Origin: Candidatus Fermentithermobacillus carboniphilus
GTDB taxonomy: Bacteria; Bacillota; Sulfobacillia; Fermentithermobacillales; Fermentithermobacillaceae
Reading direction: 5' to 3'
Length of the DNA: 64,000 bases
Assembly: GCA_018208355.1 (NCBI GenBank)
Contig: CP062796.1
Coordinates: forward strand, 1,854,517-1,918,516
Shown: positions 16,401-25,364 of the stretch, one piece after another
How positions within the stretch are numbered: position 1 is the stretch's first letter
Layout: every line of letters starts with the position of its first letter
The notes under the pieces: model-generated
Database searches by the model: none
The model's input: the letters and a program-made list of their open reading frames with translations, nothing else
Told to the model about the DNA's origin: nothing
Translations under genes and position numbers: made by a program

Positions 16401-17819
16401 TTACTTGTCTTCAAGGATGCGGTAGATTATGACGCACGCTTCGCGCCTCGTTGCGTTTTGGGCGGGACGGAATGTGCCGTCGTCATATCCGTTGACTATT
16501 CCCCACTCAACGGCAGTCTGGACGTAACCGCGGTACCTGAAGTTGATCTCCTCCCGGTCTCTGAAGGCGAGGTTATCGCCCGTTGTTCCTTCAGCGTCAT
16601 TCGCGAGACCTATGGCCCTTGTGGCCATTACACAGATCTCGAGACGGTTGATTGGTTTATCCGGCTCGAAACCTTCAGGATATTCTTCGTCGCTGATTAT
16701 GCCCGCCTCTTTTGCCCTCACGATGTAGCGGTAAGCCCAGTGTTCTGGAGAGACGTCAGCGAAGGGCTTTTCCGTCTGAGCAGGTTGCCCTAATTCCGGG
16801 TTGTCTTGGGTTTCCGTGTCCGATGGCTCCATGCCTGCTGCACGCAGGAGGAGCGCCAGGAATTGCGCCCGCGTGAGTGTTCCGTCGGGGTCGAAGGTAT
16901 CCTTAGAGACCCCTTTGACGATTCCTTTTTCGTATAGTCTGAGGATTTGCGGGTCACCCCAGGTGACTTCACCCGTGACATCTTTGAACGGTTTGACCTT
17001 AGGGAGAGGAGGCGCCTCGTTCCTGTGCTGTTTTTCGTGCTTCAACCCCGAGATGGCGAAGTGCGCCCAGAGGTCCCCGGATGACGTCTTGATCCTGGCT
17101 AAATACACACCTGGTCTTGCCTGGTTGCCCGATGAATCCTTTTGGTCCCAAGTCCAGGTCTTTGTCTCTTTAGGCTTCACTTCGACGATGACCGTACCGG
17201 CCACTGGATTGAAAACGTCCTGGTCACCGGGTCTGGTTATGACCCAAGGAGCGGAATTTGAGAGTATCACAGTTTCGTCCGAGCCATTGTAGAGGGACAG
17301 GGTTACTGTCTCTCCGCGACGGTATACCGGCTTATCAACATAGAAAGATATGCTACCTGGGGTTGCCACCACAGTGAGGGTAGTGAACGCAGGTACATAG
17401 CCTTCCTGGGTGTTGCCGTTTTCTTTCATGGCCTTTATGAAGTACTTACCCTGTTTTTTCACTGAGACGGTGAGTATGCCCTCTTTATCAGTGTTCCCGA
17501 GTAAAGTACCCTGTATCGAGGGATCCTGAGACTTCTTGTCGGCACCTGTTCCGAGCGGTTCGTACCTATCCAGGAGGTACACGGCTGCGCCTTCCACCGG
17601 CTTTTCTGTGGACTTCTCGCTGACTTTTACGGTGAAGGTTTCGCCTTCGCGAACCTGAGGGGGTGCAGTTACCACCAGAGACTCCTGGCGGGCCGCTTCC
17701 GCCGGGAGCGGGAATGTCAACAGCGAGAAAGTAAGCAAAAGAGTTGCGGCGACAAGTAGTTTTAGGATACCGGCCAATCGGGGCTGCCGGATATTACAGA
17801 TATACCATGGATGGTTCAT
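16401..17819 (-). CDS. Secreted SLH-domain protein with a BsuPI-like domain
   Basis: 472 residues. A signal peptide (hydrophobic run then 'PLPAEAA') is followed by a beta-sandwich segment, a BsuPI-type intracellular proteinase inhibitor domain (about 160-260, 'YRRGETVTLSLYNGSDETV', ending 'RPGVYLARIKTSSGD'), and three SLH repeats at the C-terminus ('FKDVTGEVTWGDPQI', 'FADVSPEHWAYRYI', 'FRDREEINFRYRGYV'). SLH repeats bind pyruvylated secondary wall polymer, so the protein is probably anchored at the cell surface. ATG 17819 follows AAAGGAGG; an earlier in-frame ATG at 17864 lacks a site and would weaken the signal peptide. The exposed part's role is unknown. Confidence 0.85.
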   Translation of the reverse strand: MNHPWYICNIRQPRLAGILKLLVAATLLLTFSLLTFPLPAEAARQESLVVTAPPQVREGETFTVKVSEKSTEKPVEGAAVYLLDRYEPLGTGADKKSQDPSIQGTLLGNTDKEGILTVSVKKQGKYFIKAMKENGNTQEGYVPAFTTLTVVATPGSISFYVDKPVYRRGETVTLSLYNGSDETVILSNSAPWVITRPGDQDVFNPVAGTVIVEVKPKETKTWTWDQKDSSGNQARPGVYLARIKTSSGDLWAHFAISGLKHEKQHRNEAPPLPKVKPFKDVTGEVTWGDPQILRLYEKGIVKGVSKDTFDPDGTLTRAQFLALLLRAAGMEPSDTETQDNPELGQPAQTEKPFADVSPEHWAYRYIVRAKEAGIISDEEYPEGFEPDKPINRLEICVMATRAIGLANDAEGTTGDNLAFRDREEINFRYRGYVQTAVEWGIVNGYDDGTFRPAQNATRREACVIIYRILEDK

Positions 17820-18246
17820 GGACCCAGCCTCCTTTGTAAGAAGTGTTTTGTTGTCTCCTCCCATAAATATCGAAAATGCGAGGAATTTTGCGGGAAGTCA
17901 GTGCATGAGATAGGTAGGATTACTCAGATCGGCGCATTCACGACACATTAAATACCAGGTACAACTCTTTTCTCTAGACCCACTATTGTGCTATTGTGTG
18001 GTATAAAAGAGTAGTAGCTCAATCCACTACCCGGACCATCAGTCGCGACACGAGGAGGTGGCTGGCGCATTAAAAACCCTGGTCCCACAATCTTTTGTGG
18101 CCGAGAGAGTTCTACTCTGGCATAAGACTTGCTACAGAAACCGTAAGTGCAATCGAAAATGTGTAGTGAGACGTCGTACTGGCTGTCGGTTGGTCTCTTC
18201 TTCAGACCCACTTTCAGCAAACGCGAAAGAAGCGGGGGCAGATAGT
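17820..18246. other. Divergent intergenic region between the SLH gene and ptsH
   Basis: About 430 bases. It holds a small hairpin (CCACAA 18085-18090 with TTGTGG 18095-18100). The ptsH frame is open upstream to 18058, but that stretch is rich in Arg and Cys, unlike HPr. It presumably carries the promoters of both genes; TATAAA at about 18002 is a possible -10 box without a convincing -35. Confidence 0.4.
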
Positions 18247-18516
18247 TTGAGAGAAGCACAGGTAACGGTAAAGAACAAAGTAGGGTTGCACGCCAGACCT
18301 GCTGCAACGTTCGTCCAGGAAGCGACGAAGTTCAAAAGCAAGATAAACATCGAATGCGGTGGCAGGAAAGCCGATGGGAAGAGTATCCTTCAGGTTTTGT
18401 CCCTGGGGGTAAAGTGCGGGAGTCTCATCGTGATCCGCGCTGATGGCGAAGATGAAGACGAAGCTGTCGAAAAACTGGTCTATATGATAGAAGCGGGACT
18501 GGGGGAGGAAGTGTAA
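18247..18516 (+). CDS. ptsH: Phosphocarrier protein HPr
   Basis: 89 residues, the standard HPr length from TTG 18247. The phosphorylated histidine is in 'GLHARPAATFV' (about residue 17) and the regulatory serine is in 'GKSILQVLSLGV', the Firmicute-type Ser46 region targeted by HPr kinase. HPr passes phosphate from enzyme I to the PTS EIIA. GGGGG about 10 bases before the TTG is a usable ribosome-binding site. It lies one base before ptsI, so the two are co-transcribed. Confidence 0.93.
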   Translation: MREAQVTVKNKVGLHARPAATFVQEATKFKSKINIECGGRKADGKSILQVLSLGVKCGSLIVIRADGEDEDEAVEKLVYMIEAGLGEEV

Positions 18517-18517
18517 G

Positions 18518-20278
18518 ATGCCTGTGAACGCCAAGCTTACCGGAATCGGCGCGGCTCCGGGTGTGTCCGTGGGGAAAGCGGTCCTGGTCCGTACGTTTGA
18601 TCTGGATAGCGTGGAAGCGCTTCGGAAGACGATATCGAAAGAAGACTCGGAGCGCGAGATCAAGCGGTATAAAGATGCAGTTAAGGTTGCTTTGGATGAA
18701 CTGGAAAGTTTAGAAAAAGACGTGAAGGGGCGGCTCGGTGAAGATAAGGCCGCCATTTTTACAGCGCAGCGATTGATGCTCGAAGATCCCACCCTCGAAT
18801 ACACGATTGAAACGAAGATTTCAGAAAACCTCTTTACCGCCGAAAGAGCTTGCCTTGAGGCTTGTGAAGAGCAGGCCAAGATGCTCGAGAGCATGGATGA
18901 CCCGTATTTCGCGGCTCGAGCTGTGGATATGCGCGACATTGGAAAGCGACTGGTAAGGTGTCTTTTGGGGATACAGGACCGCGGTTCTTTGAAATCCATC
19001 CCGGAAGGCTCCGTTGTCGTCGCTTACGACCTGGCTCCTTCGGACACGGCTTGCCTGGAGATAGATAAGGTCGTGGGGATTGTGCTGGACAGGGGCGGAA
19101 GAACCTCACATACCGCCATCTTAGCCAGGTCTCTAGGGATTCCCGCCGTCGTCGGGACTCAAAACGCCACTCAGTTGGTATCACAGGGCGATATCCTGAC
19201 CCTCGATGGAGACAAAGGCGAGGTTGGTATCAATCCGGACGAGGCTGTCCTTTCGGCTTTCACAGCGAGGGTTCAGAAGTTCATCGACGAAAAGAAGCGG
19301 TTAAGTCTCCTCAAAGATCTCCCTGCGATGACCAAGGACGGTAAGCGTGTGGAACTGGCTGCCAATATAGGGAATGTGTCAGACGTCCCCATGGTGCTGA
19401 ATGCCGGAGCCGACGGGGTCGGGCTTTTCCGCACCGAATTCCTGTTCCTCGATCGGACGTCGGTTCCCACCGAGGAAGAGCAGTTTGAAGCTTATAAGGA
19501 AGTCCTTTCTAAACTTTCACCGAGGCCCATCGTCGTGAGGACTCTGGACATCGGCGGAGATAAGGAAATCCCCTACCTTGGACTTCCGAAAGAGGAAAAC
19601 CCGTTTTTGGGACTCCGGGCTATCCGCCTCTGCCTGAAGGAGAGAGAACTCTTTAGGACCCAACTCAGGGCACTTCTCAGGGCCGCTTCCTACGGTAATC
19701 TCAAGATCATGTTCCCGATGATAAGCAATCTCAATGAATTGAGAGAAGCCAAGAAAGAGGTCCTCAAGGTCAAAGAAGAGCTGGAATCTCAAGGAACAAA
19801 GGTGCCCGACTTCGAGGTAGGCATAATGGTAGAGATCCCCTCTGCGGCCATCGATGCAGATATACTGGCGCGTGAGTGTGATTTCTTCAGTATTGGTACC
19901 AACGATCTAGTCCAGTACACCATCGCGGTTGACAGGGGTAACCCTGAGGTGGCGTATCTCTCTGACCCGTTCCACCCTGCGGTGCTGCGGCTGATAGCAC
20001 GCACAATTGAAGAAGGGCATAAGCACGGCATCTGGGTCGGCATGTGCGGTGAAATGGCCGGAATGCCAATGGCCGCGCCTCTTTTAGTCGGGATGGGGAT
20101 CGATGAGTTGAGCATGGCTCCGGGTATGGTCCTCAAGATTAAAGATCTCCTGAGGAAGCTGGACTACGAGACTTGTAAGGGAATATGGGATAAGGTCAGG
20201 GAAATGAGCACTCGCGAGGAGATCAAAGGGTATCTCCAGTCCGTCCTTGAGGAACTGGGGTTTGCCGAAGCATCTTAG
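18518..20278 (+). CDS. ptsI: PTS enzyme I (phosphoenolpyruvate-protein phosphotransferase)
   Basis: 586 residues, full length. It transfers phosphate from PEP to HPr. The N-terminal HPr-binding helical domain and swivelling phospho-His domain hold the active histidine in 'GGRTSHTAILARSLGIP'. The C-terminal TIM barrel binds PEP ('VGLFRTEFLF', 'RTLDIGGDKE', 'GTNDLVQYTIAVDRGN', and the catalytic Cys in 'GMCGEMAG'). It follows ptsH directly and precedes the LevR-like regulator by 21 bases. Finding EI and HPr next to the only PTS permease in view suggests a dedicated PTS. Confidence 0.96.
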   Translation: MPVNAKLTGIGAAPGVSVGKAVLVRTFDLDSVEALRKTISKEDSEREIKRYKDAVKVALDELESLEKDVKGRLGEDKAAIFTAQRLMLEDPTLEYTIETKISENLFTAERACLEACEEQAKMLESMDDPYFAARAVDMRDIGKRLVRCLLGIQDRGSLKSIPEGSVVVAYDLAPSDTACLEIDKVVGIVLDRGGRTSHTAILARSLGIPAVVGTQNATQLVSQGDILTLDGDKGEVGINPDEAVLSAFTARVQKFIDEKKRLSLLKDLPAMTKDGKRVELAANIGNVSDVPMVLNAGADGVGLFRTEFLFLDRTSVPTEEEQFEAYKEVLSKLSPRPIVVRTLDIGGDKEIPYLGLPKEENPFLGLRAIRLCLKERELFRTQLRALLRAASYGNLKIMFPMISNLNELREAKKEVLKVKEELESQGTKVPDFEVGIMVEIPSAAIDADILARECDFFSIGTNDLVQYTIAVDRGNPEVAYLSDPFHPAVLRLIARTIEEGHKHGIWVGMCGEMAGMPMAAPLLVGMGIDELSMAPGMVLKIKDLLRKLDYETCKGIWDKVREMSTREEIKGYLQSVLEELGFAEAS

Positions 20279-20299
20279 GTCTTTTGAGGGTGAAACGGG

Positions 20300-23200
20300 A
20301 TGACGAGACTGGATAGGGTCCGAGCGTATGTCGAAGAACAGTGCAAAGAGCTACTGGAACGCGGCCAGGAGCCGGGTGTTGACGCCCGGACGGTAGCCGA
20401 GGCGCTGCGCATTTGCAGGACCGATGCTTCTACTGAGCTCAACAAGCTATGGCGGCAGGGAATCCTGGAGAAAGTGGGAAAGAAGCCGGTCAGGTACATG
20501 CCGGCTGAAGTGTTCCACAAGTTCTTCGTGACTTCCGGGCAGAAAAGCCCGGCCCCGAGCCTTTTGCCTGCAGGAGTCAGGGCTTTTAGCCGGAAAGGAG
20601 AGGAAAAGACGATTCCGAAGCCGGAAACCGCCACGGGATCTCAGGGAACACCCTCCTCAGGCGATTCGGCTTTTGACGGCATAATAGGCAGCAATGGGAG
20701 TTTGAAAGCCCAGATCCAGCTGGCGAAGGCGGCAGTCTCCTATCCCCCTTATGGACTCCACACCCTCATAATCGGAGAGACTGGTGTCGGTAAAAGTCTT
20801 CTGGCCGAAGCGATGTGGCGGTACGGTGTGGAGTCCGGAGTTTTCCGTTCATCAGACAAAAAGACAGAGGCGCCTTTCGTGATATTCAGCTGCGCTGATT
20901 ACGCCGAGAACCCGCAGCTTCTGGTTTCTCAGCTTTTCGGCCATGTGAAGGGAGCTTTTACCGGGGCCAACGAGGATAAAGACGGCCTGGTGGACCGGGC
21001 TCAAGGGGGGATCCTGTTCCTGGACGAGATCCACCGGTTGCCTCCTTCGGGCCAGGAATTGTTGTTCACCCTCATCGATAAGGGGATATACAGGCGGCTG
21101 GGAGATACCAGAGAAAGAACCGCCAACCTGATGATCATCGGCGCCACTAGCGAGGATCCCCAGAGCGCGCTTCTGACCACGTTCAGGAGGAGGATACCGG
21201 TCCAGATAGAGCTCCCAAAGCTCAAGGATAGGCCTTTACATGAACGGCTATCTCTGATTATCCACTTTATATCCCAGGAATCCAACCGTCTCGGCCTGCC
21301 AGTATCTTTCTCGGGCCGGGCCTTGAAATTATTCATGGCTTACGATTGTCCCGGAAATATCGGGGACCTCAGGAACGACCTCCAGCTTTGTTGCGCCAAG
21401 AGTTACCTGTCCTATCTCGCATCGCAGGGCTCTTTCAGCGGCGGCCAGGAAGGAAGCAGCGGCGAAGCGGTTTCAACCGGGCCGGCCGGTCCCGCCAGGC
21501 ACCAGATCCTCTTCGTGGACATCGATGCTGTGCCCCAGAAAGTATATTCGGCGGCCCAGGATATCGACCTCTCGGATGACCCGTATATAAGTCAGGTCCT
21601 GTCCGAAGGGATCGTGGTCTACCCCGGGCAGAAGCCAGCTTTCAGGGCCATCGTCGACGACTACCAGCTCCCGGTCGACCTGTACGAGTTTGTTGAGAGA
21701 CGGCTCCGGACCTACAAGGCCGCCAACCTATCCCAGCACGAGGTTGAAACCCGTGTAGGAGAAGATCTGGAGAAATACTTCTACGCGACTGTCTGGGCAC
21801 TGCACGGAGACCAGCCGGAAAACGTGCGCTCGGGGATAATAGCCCCGAACATCTGGAACTTGGCGGTGTCGATCCTGGATACGGCGTCAACGCGCCTTGG
21901 TCGAAATTACAGCCGCACTATCCTGGCTGCGCTTGCCTTGCACCTACAGCAGTTTCTGCAGCGAACGAAAGCAGGCCAGATAATCTACAATCCGCGTCTC
22001 AAATACATCCAAGCGGAACATTCTACTGAGTTCCAGATCGCTAAAGACCTCGTGCCAAAGATTTCCTACACGCTGGGAGTCAGCGTGCCTGAGGACGAGA
22101 CCGGGTTCTTAGCGATGTTCCTGGCCCAACCCGTCGGGAAGGAAAAAAAGTCGCGGGTCGGGCTCGTGGTGGCGGCTCACGGGAGGACCACCGCCAGCAG
22201 TATGGCCGACGTAGCCAACACCCTCCTCGGGACCAACCATATACGGGCAGTGGACGCCCCTCTTACCAAGAGCCTGCCTGAGATGTTTGAAGACCTGGCC
22301 CGTGTCGTGTCCGAGAGTGATCAGGGTAAAGGCGTTCTGATCCTGGCCGATATGGGGTCCTTCCTCGAGATGGAAGAAGACATATATAACCGTACGGGGA
22401 TCAGGTGCAAGATCATACCTAACGTTACGACAGTTTTGGTCCTCGAGGCCGGGAAAGTCGTCATGACCAGCGACGGTACATTAGAGCAGGTCGCCGCAGA
22501 AGTAATGAGAGATCACAAGAACCTCCTTGAATCCTTTTATGTGCCCGAAAGCGATTCAAAAAACGGCACTACAGATCGTGGACAGCGCAATAAAGTGTCG
22601 CGTCCAGGCATGGGAGGAGAGAGCGACTACTCGCAAGATACCCGTAACGCGGGGAGCAGGGGTGCCATAATCACGGTTTGCCCTACCGGCGCCGGGACGG
22701 CGAGGAAAATAAGGGAAATACTGCTGAAAAATCTACCGATATCGAGGACCATGGACATTATCCCGGTGAGTATCCTTGACCATGTGAGCGAAATCGCGGA
22801 TAGTCTGGGCAAAAGACTTCATCTAGTAGTGGGGAGCGTCGATCCCGGAATCAGTGGAGTCCCGTTCGTCCCTGTAGATGAAGTGCTCAGGGAGGACGGC
22901 CTCAAGAAAATCGATGTGCTTCTCAAGGGCTGGAATGCTCCCGGAAAGATGCCGAACCTTCCTGAGAAGGGCGCGTCTCGCCAGGAAGCGCTGGACCTCC
23001 TCAGGGCTCAGATGAACAAGTTTGTGTCCAGTCTTCCAGCTTCGGAAGTTATCAAAGAGTGCGATCGTATTCTGGACGGGCTCGAGAAAGGTCTATACAA
23101 GAAAGAACTGCCGGTAGATGTGGTCGTGAGGATCTATCTTCATGGGGCCTGCATGTTCGACAGGCTTGCCACAGGACAGCCTCTCGTCATGCCGAAGCTT

Positions 23201-23347
23201 GCAGCCGATGCGAAACAGGAGAAAAGCCCTGAGTTTGAGTTTCTCAAGCATTTATTGAGCGACTGTGCTTCTGCCTTTGGCCTCACCGTCCCGGAGGGAG
23301 AAGTGTTTTACTTTCTGGTTACACTCCCGCAGGCAGATGAAGTGTAG
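20300..23347 (+). CDS. LevR/ManR-type sigma-54-dependent PTS-regulated activator
   Basis: 1015 residues. In order: an N-terminal winged helix; an AAA+ domain with Walker A 'GETGVGKS' (about 158) and the sigma-54-contact motif 'GAFTGA' (about 218); a PRD (about 450-605); an EIIA(Man)-like domain with phosphorylatable His in 'VVAAHGRT' (about 627); an EIIB(Gat)-like domain ('ITVCPTGAGTARKI'); and a second PRD with 'RIYLHGACMFDRL' (about 947). Such proteins open sigma-54 promoters and are controlled by PTS phosphorylation on PRD and EIIA sites. A textbook -24/-12 promoter lies 188 bases downstream, before the EIIA gene, making that operon the obvious target. Confidence 0.93.
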   Translation: MTRLDRVRAYVEEQCKELLERGQEPGVDARTVAEALRICRTDASTELNKLWRQGILEKVGKKPVRYMPAEVFHKFFVTSGQKSPAPSLLPAGVRAFSRKGEEKTIPKPETATGSQGTPSSGDSAFDGIIGSNGSLKAQIQLAKAAVSYPPYGLHTLIIGETGVGKSLLAEAMWRYGVESGVFRSSDKKTEAPFVIFSCADYAENPQLLVSQLFGHVKGAFTGANEDKDGLVDRAQGGILFLDEIHRLPPSGQELLFTLIDKGIYRRLGDTRERTANLMIIGATSEDPQSALLTTFRRRIPVQIELPKLKDRPLHERLSLIIHFISQESNRLGLPVSFSGRALKLFMAYDCPGNIGDLRNDLQLCCAKSYLSYLASQGSFSGGQEGSSGEAVSTGPAGPARHQILFVDIDAVPQKVYSAAQDIDLSDDPYISQVLSEGIVVYPGQKPAFRAIVDDYQLPVDLYEFVERRLRTYKAANLSQHEVETRVGEDLEKYFYATVWALHGDQPENVRSGIIAPNIWNLAVSILDTASTRLGRNYSRTILAALALHLQQFLQRTKAGQIIYNPRLKYIQAEHSTEFQIAKDLVPKISYTLGVSVPEDETGFLAMFLAQPVGKEKKSRVGLVVAAHGRTTASSMADVANTLLGTNHIRAVDAPLTKSLPEMFEDLARVVSESDQGKGVLILADMGSFLEMEEDIYNRTGIRCKIIPNVTTVLVLEAGKVVMTSDGTLEQVAAEVMRDHKNLLESFYVPESDSKNGTTDRGQRNKVSRPGMGGESDYSQDTRNAGSRGAIITVCPTGAGTARKIREILLKNLPISRTMDIIPVSILDHVSEIADSLGKRLHLVVGSVDPGISGVPFVPVDEVLREDGLKKIDVLLKGWNAPGKMPNLPEKGASRQEALDLLRAQMNKFVSSLPASEVIKECDRILDGLEKGLYKKELPVDVVVRIYLHGACMFDRLATGQPLVMPKLAADAKQEKSPEFEFLKHLLSDCASAFGLTVPEGEVFYFLVTLPQADEV

Positions 23348-23459
23348 CACCAGGGTATGGTGCATATCGCCTGTTTGCGTTCCTCCCGAAGGGATAGTTT
23401 TTGGGTTTAATCCCCGACCTCTGTAATGACAAGACAAAGGACCAAGAAAACGCCGCGGT

Positions 23460-23486
23460 TTGCCCGCCAAAGCATGCCCGGGGCAA
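23460..23486. promoter_or_regulatory. Possible upstream activator site (TTGCCC...GGGCAA)
   Basis: An inverted repeat TTGCCC (23460-23465) / GGGCAA (23481-23486) lies about 50-75 bp upstream of the sigma-54 promoter, where an enhancer-binding protein might bind. It is the only clear dyad there, and the call is tentative. Confidence 0.3.
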
Positions 23487-23534
23487 CGGAGGAGTGGGTG
23501 TTTGTTTGCTTAAGATTTGCCTTGCTACACATAA

Positions 23535-23550
23535 TGGCACGCCAATTGCT
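23535..23550 (+). promoter_or_regulatory. Sigma-54 (-24/-12) promoter of the mannose-type PTS operon
   Basis: TGGCACGCCAATTGCT matches the consensus TGGCAC-N5-TTGCW, with GG (23536-23537) and GC (23548-23549) exactly 10 bases apart. It lies 54 bases before the EIIA start and downstream of a LevR-type activator gene that carries GAFTGA. Confidence 0.88.
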
Positions 23551-23603
23551 AGTGTGCTCTTATGCTGGGAATTAATCGGTGTTGTCGGAGGGGGCTCATG
23601 TGA

Positions 23604-24044
23604 ATGACGATGGATTCCACGAAGATTCAGGATGAGACGGAGGTGCCAGGAATAGTCATCCTGACTCACGGAAGAGTAGGTGAGGAACTTATCAGGAGTG
23701 CCGAGATGATCATCGGCAAAATGGAGAAAGTCATCGCGGTGTCGTTGGGAGCCGGAGAAGACCCCGGTGACTACCGGGAGAGGGTGTCGAACGTGCTAGC
23801 CAAAATGCCCCGAGGTTCAATCGTGATGACTGACCTTTTTGGCGGCACTCCGTCCAACACCGCGGCCGTCTTGTCCAAAGACTACTCGGTTTCCGTAATT
23901 TCCGGCCTGAACCTGCCCATGTTGATTGAAGCGGTCAACCTCCGCCAGACACTGTCAGGCGAAGAATTGGCGAAAGCTGTCGAGGCAGCGGGCAGGGACG
24001 GCGTTAAGAATATTCTAGAAATTCTGAGACAGCAAACTGACTAA
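23604..24044 (+). CDS. PTS mannose-type EIIA component
   Basis: 146 residues with the EIIA(Man) fold. The phosphorylated His is in 'GIVILTHGRVGEELI', and 'MTDLFGGTPSNTAA' and 'ISGLNLPMLIEAV' are family-specific motifs. It receives phosphate from HPr and passes it to EIIB. It is the first gene behind the sigma-54 promoter; ATG 23604 follows GGAGGGGG. Only the IIA domain is present, with IIB encoded separately. Confidence 0.93.
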   Translation: MTMDSTKIQDETEVPGIVILTHGRVGEELIRSAEMIIGKMEKVIAVSLGAGEDPGDYRERVSNVLAKMPRGSIVMTDLFGGTPSNTAAVLSKDYSVSVISGLNLPMLIEAVNLRQTLSGEELAKAVEAAGRDGVKNILEILRQQTD

Positions 24045-24083
24045 GTCTAACGGCCTTTAGACTCAGAAACTGGAGGGATAAGA

Positions 24084-24575
24084 GTGGCAGATGTGGCTCT
24101 GGTAAGGATCGATAGCCGACTGATTCATGGGCAGGTTGCGACAAAGTGGCTCAAACAGGTTCAGGCAAACCGCATCGTAGTGATCGACAATTCCCTGGCA
24201 AAAGATCCCTTCATGAAAAAGGTTTACACGATGGCGGCTCCCCCAGGGACTGCAGTTGAGATCCTGGATGTAGCAACGGCAGTTTCGTCGTGGAAGAGGG
24301 AACATCTTGGTGCTGGGAAACTGATTGTCCTCTTTAAGGATGTCGCTACAGCGGCTTCCGCCTGGAAAGAAGGTTTCAAGTTTTCTGCTTTGCAGGTCGG
24401 CGGTCTTGGGGGTGCTCCAGGGCGGAAAACGGTATATCAAAACATCACCTTGAGCGCCGAAGATGTCAAGCAGTTGGATGAGATGGCGAAAGGAGGTGTA
24501 TCCATAACCTTCCAGACTATACCTGAAGACAAGCCGGCTACCTTTGAAAGCGTCATTGAGAAAGTGCAGTTTTAG
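24084..24575 (+). CDS. PTS mannose/fructose/sorbose-type EIIB component
   Basis: 163 residues with the EIIB(Man/Sor) N-terminus 'ALVRIDSRLIHGQVATKW', where His15 is the phosphorylation site. It relays phosphate from EIIA to the sugar during transport. GTG 24084 has GGAGGG upstream. The substrate is not readable from the sequence; the neighbouring dehydrogenase and aldolase point to a hexose, amino sugar or polyol. Confidence 0.93.
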   Translation: MADVALVRIDSRLIHGQVATKWLKQVQANRIVVIDNSLAKDPFMKKVYTMAAPPGTAVEILDVATAVSSWKREHLGAGKLIVLFKDVATAASAWKEGFKFSALQVGGLGGAPGRKTVYQNITLSAEDVKQLDEMAKGGVSITFQTIPEDKPATFESVIEKVQF

Positions 24576-24601
24576 AGCACTAGAGTAAAGGGGATGAGCG
24601 C

Positions 24602-25345
24602 ATGAGTAAATTGATGCAGGCGCTACTGATCGGTCTGCTCTACTGGTTTACGCAGGTCAAGTGGGGTTATACCTTCCAAAATATCTTCAGGCAACCGTTA
24701 ACTGTAAGCTGGTTCATCGGTATGGTCATGGGAAATGTGCCTCAGGCCATTATCATCGGCGCCAACCTTCAGCTTGTTTATATGGGAATGATCGCTCCTG
24801 GTGCCAATATTCCTGCTGATGAAGCGCTGGCCGCGTGTATAGCTATCCCCATAGCTCTCTCCACGAGTATGACCCCTGAAATGGCGGTGGCCTTTGCAGT
24901 TCCGTTCGGTATCCTCGGGGTTTTCCTGGATCAGATCCGGCGGACGGTGAACGCTACCTGGGTGCACATGGCAGACCGCTATGCGGAAGATTGCAATATT
25001 AAAGGGATCTATCGGGCTGCGTGGCTCTGGCCTGCACTTTACCAGATCCCGCTCCGTGTAATTCCGGTGGGACTTGCCACTTACTATGGAGCTGATGCCG
25101 TGACAGCTTTCATCGATTCACTTCCCAAGTGGTTGTTGCATGGGTTCGAAGTTACGGGTGGAATGCTTCCTGCGCTGGGTTTTGCCATCACAATGATGGT
25201 CATCGGAAAGAAAAGTCTTTTGCCCTACTTCATAGCCGGATTCTTCCTTATTCAGTATGCAAAGGTTCCCATCATGGCGGCGGCCATATTCGGGACGGTT
25301 CTGGCATTCCTGCACGTGCAGTTCACTCAGGTCAGGACTCAATAG
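24602..25345 (+). CDS. PTS mannose-type EIIC component
   Basis: 247 residues, polytopic. Typical IIC(Man) segments include 'GMVMGNVPQAIIIGANLQLVYMG' (given here in part as 'NVPQAIIIGANLQLVYMG'), 'APGANIPADEALAACIAIP' and 'TMMVIGKKSLLPYFIAGF'. Together with IID it forms the membrane channel of the permease. ATG 24602 follows AAAGGGG and lies 26 bases after the EIIB stop. Confidence 0.92.
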   Translation: MSKLMQALLIGLLYWFTQVKWGYTFQNIFRQPLTVSWFIGMVMGNVPQAIIIGANLQLVYMGMIAPGANIPADEALAACIAIPIALSTSMTPEMAVAFAVPFGILGVFLDQIRRTVNATWVHMADRYAEDCNIKGIYRAAWLWPALYQIPLRVIPVGLATYYGADAVTAFIDSLPKWLLHGFEVTGGMLPALGFAITMMVIGKKSLLPYFIAGFFLIQYAKVPIMAAAIFGTVLAFLHVQFTQVRTQ

Positions 25346-25364
25346 GGAGGTGCAATGACGAATC

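Noticed and set aside
18058..18246. N-terminal extension of HPr by 63 residues
   Set aside because: HPr is normally about 88 residues. The extension is Arg/Cys-rich, and its GTG sits directly against the only purine-rich site with no spacing.
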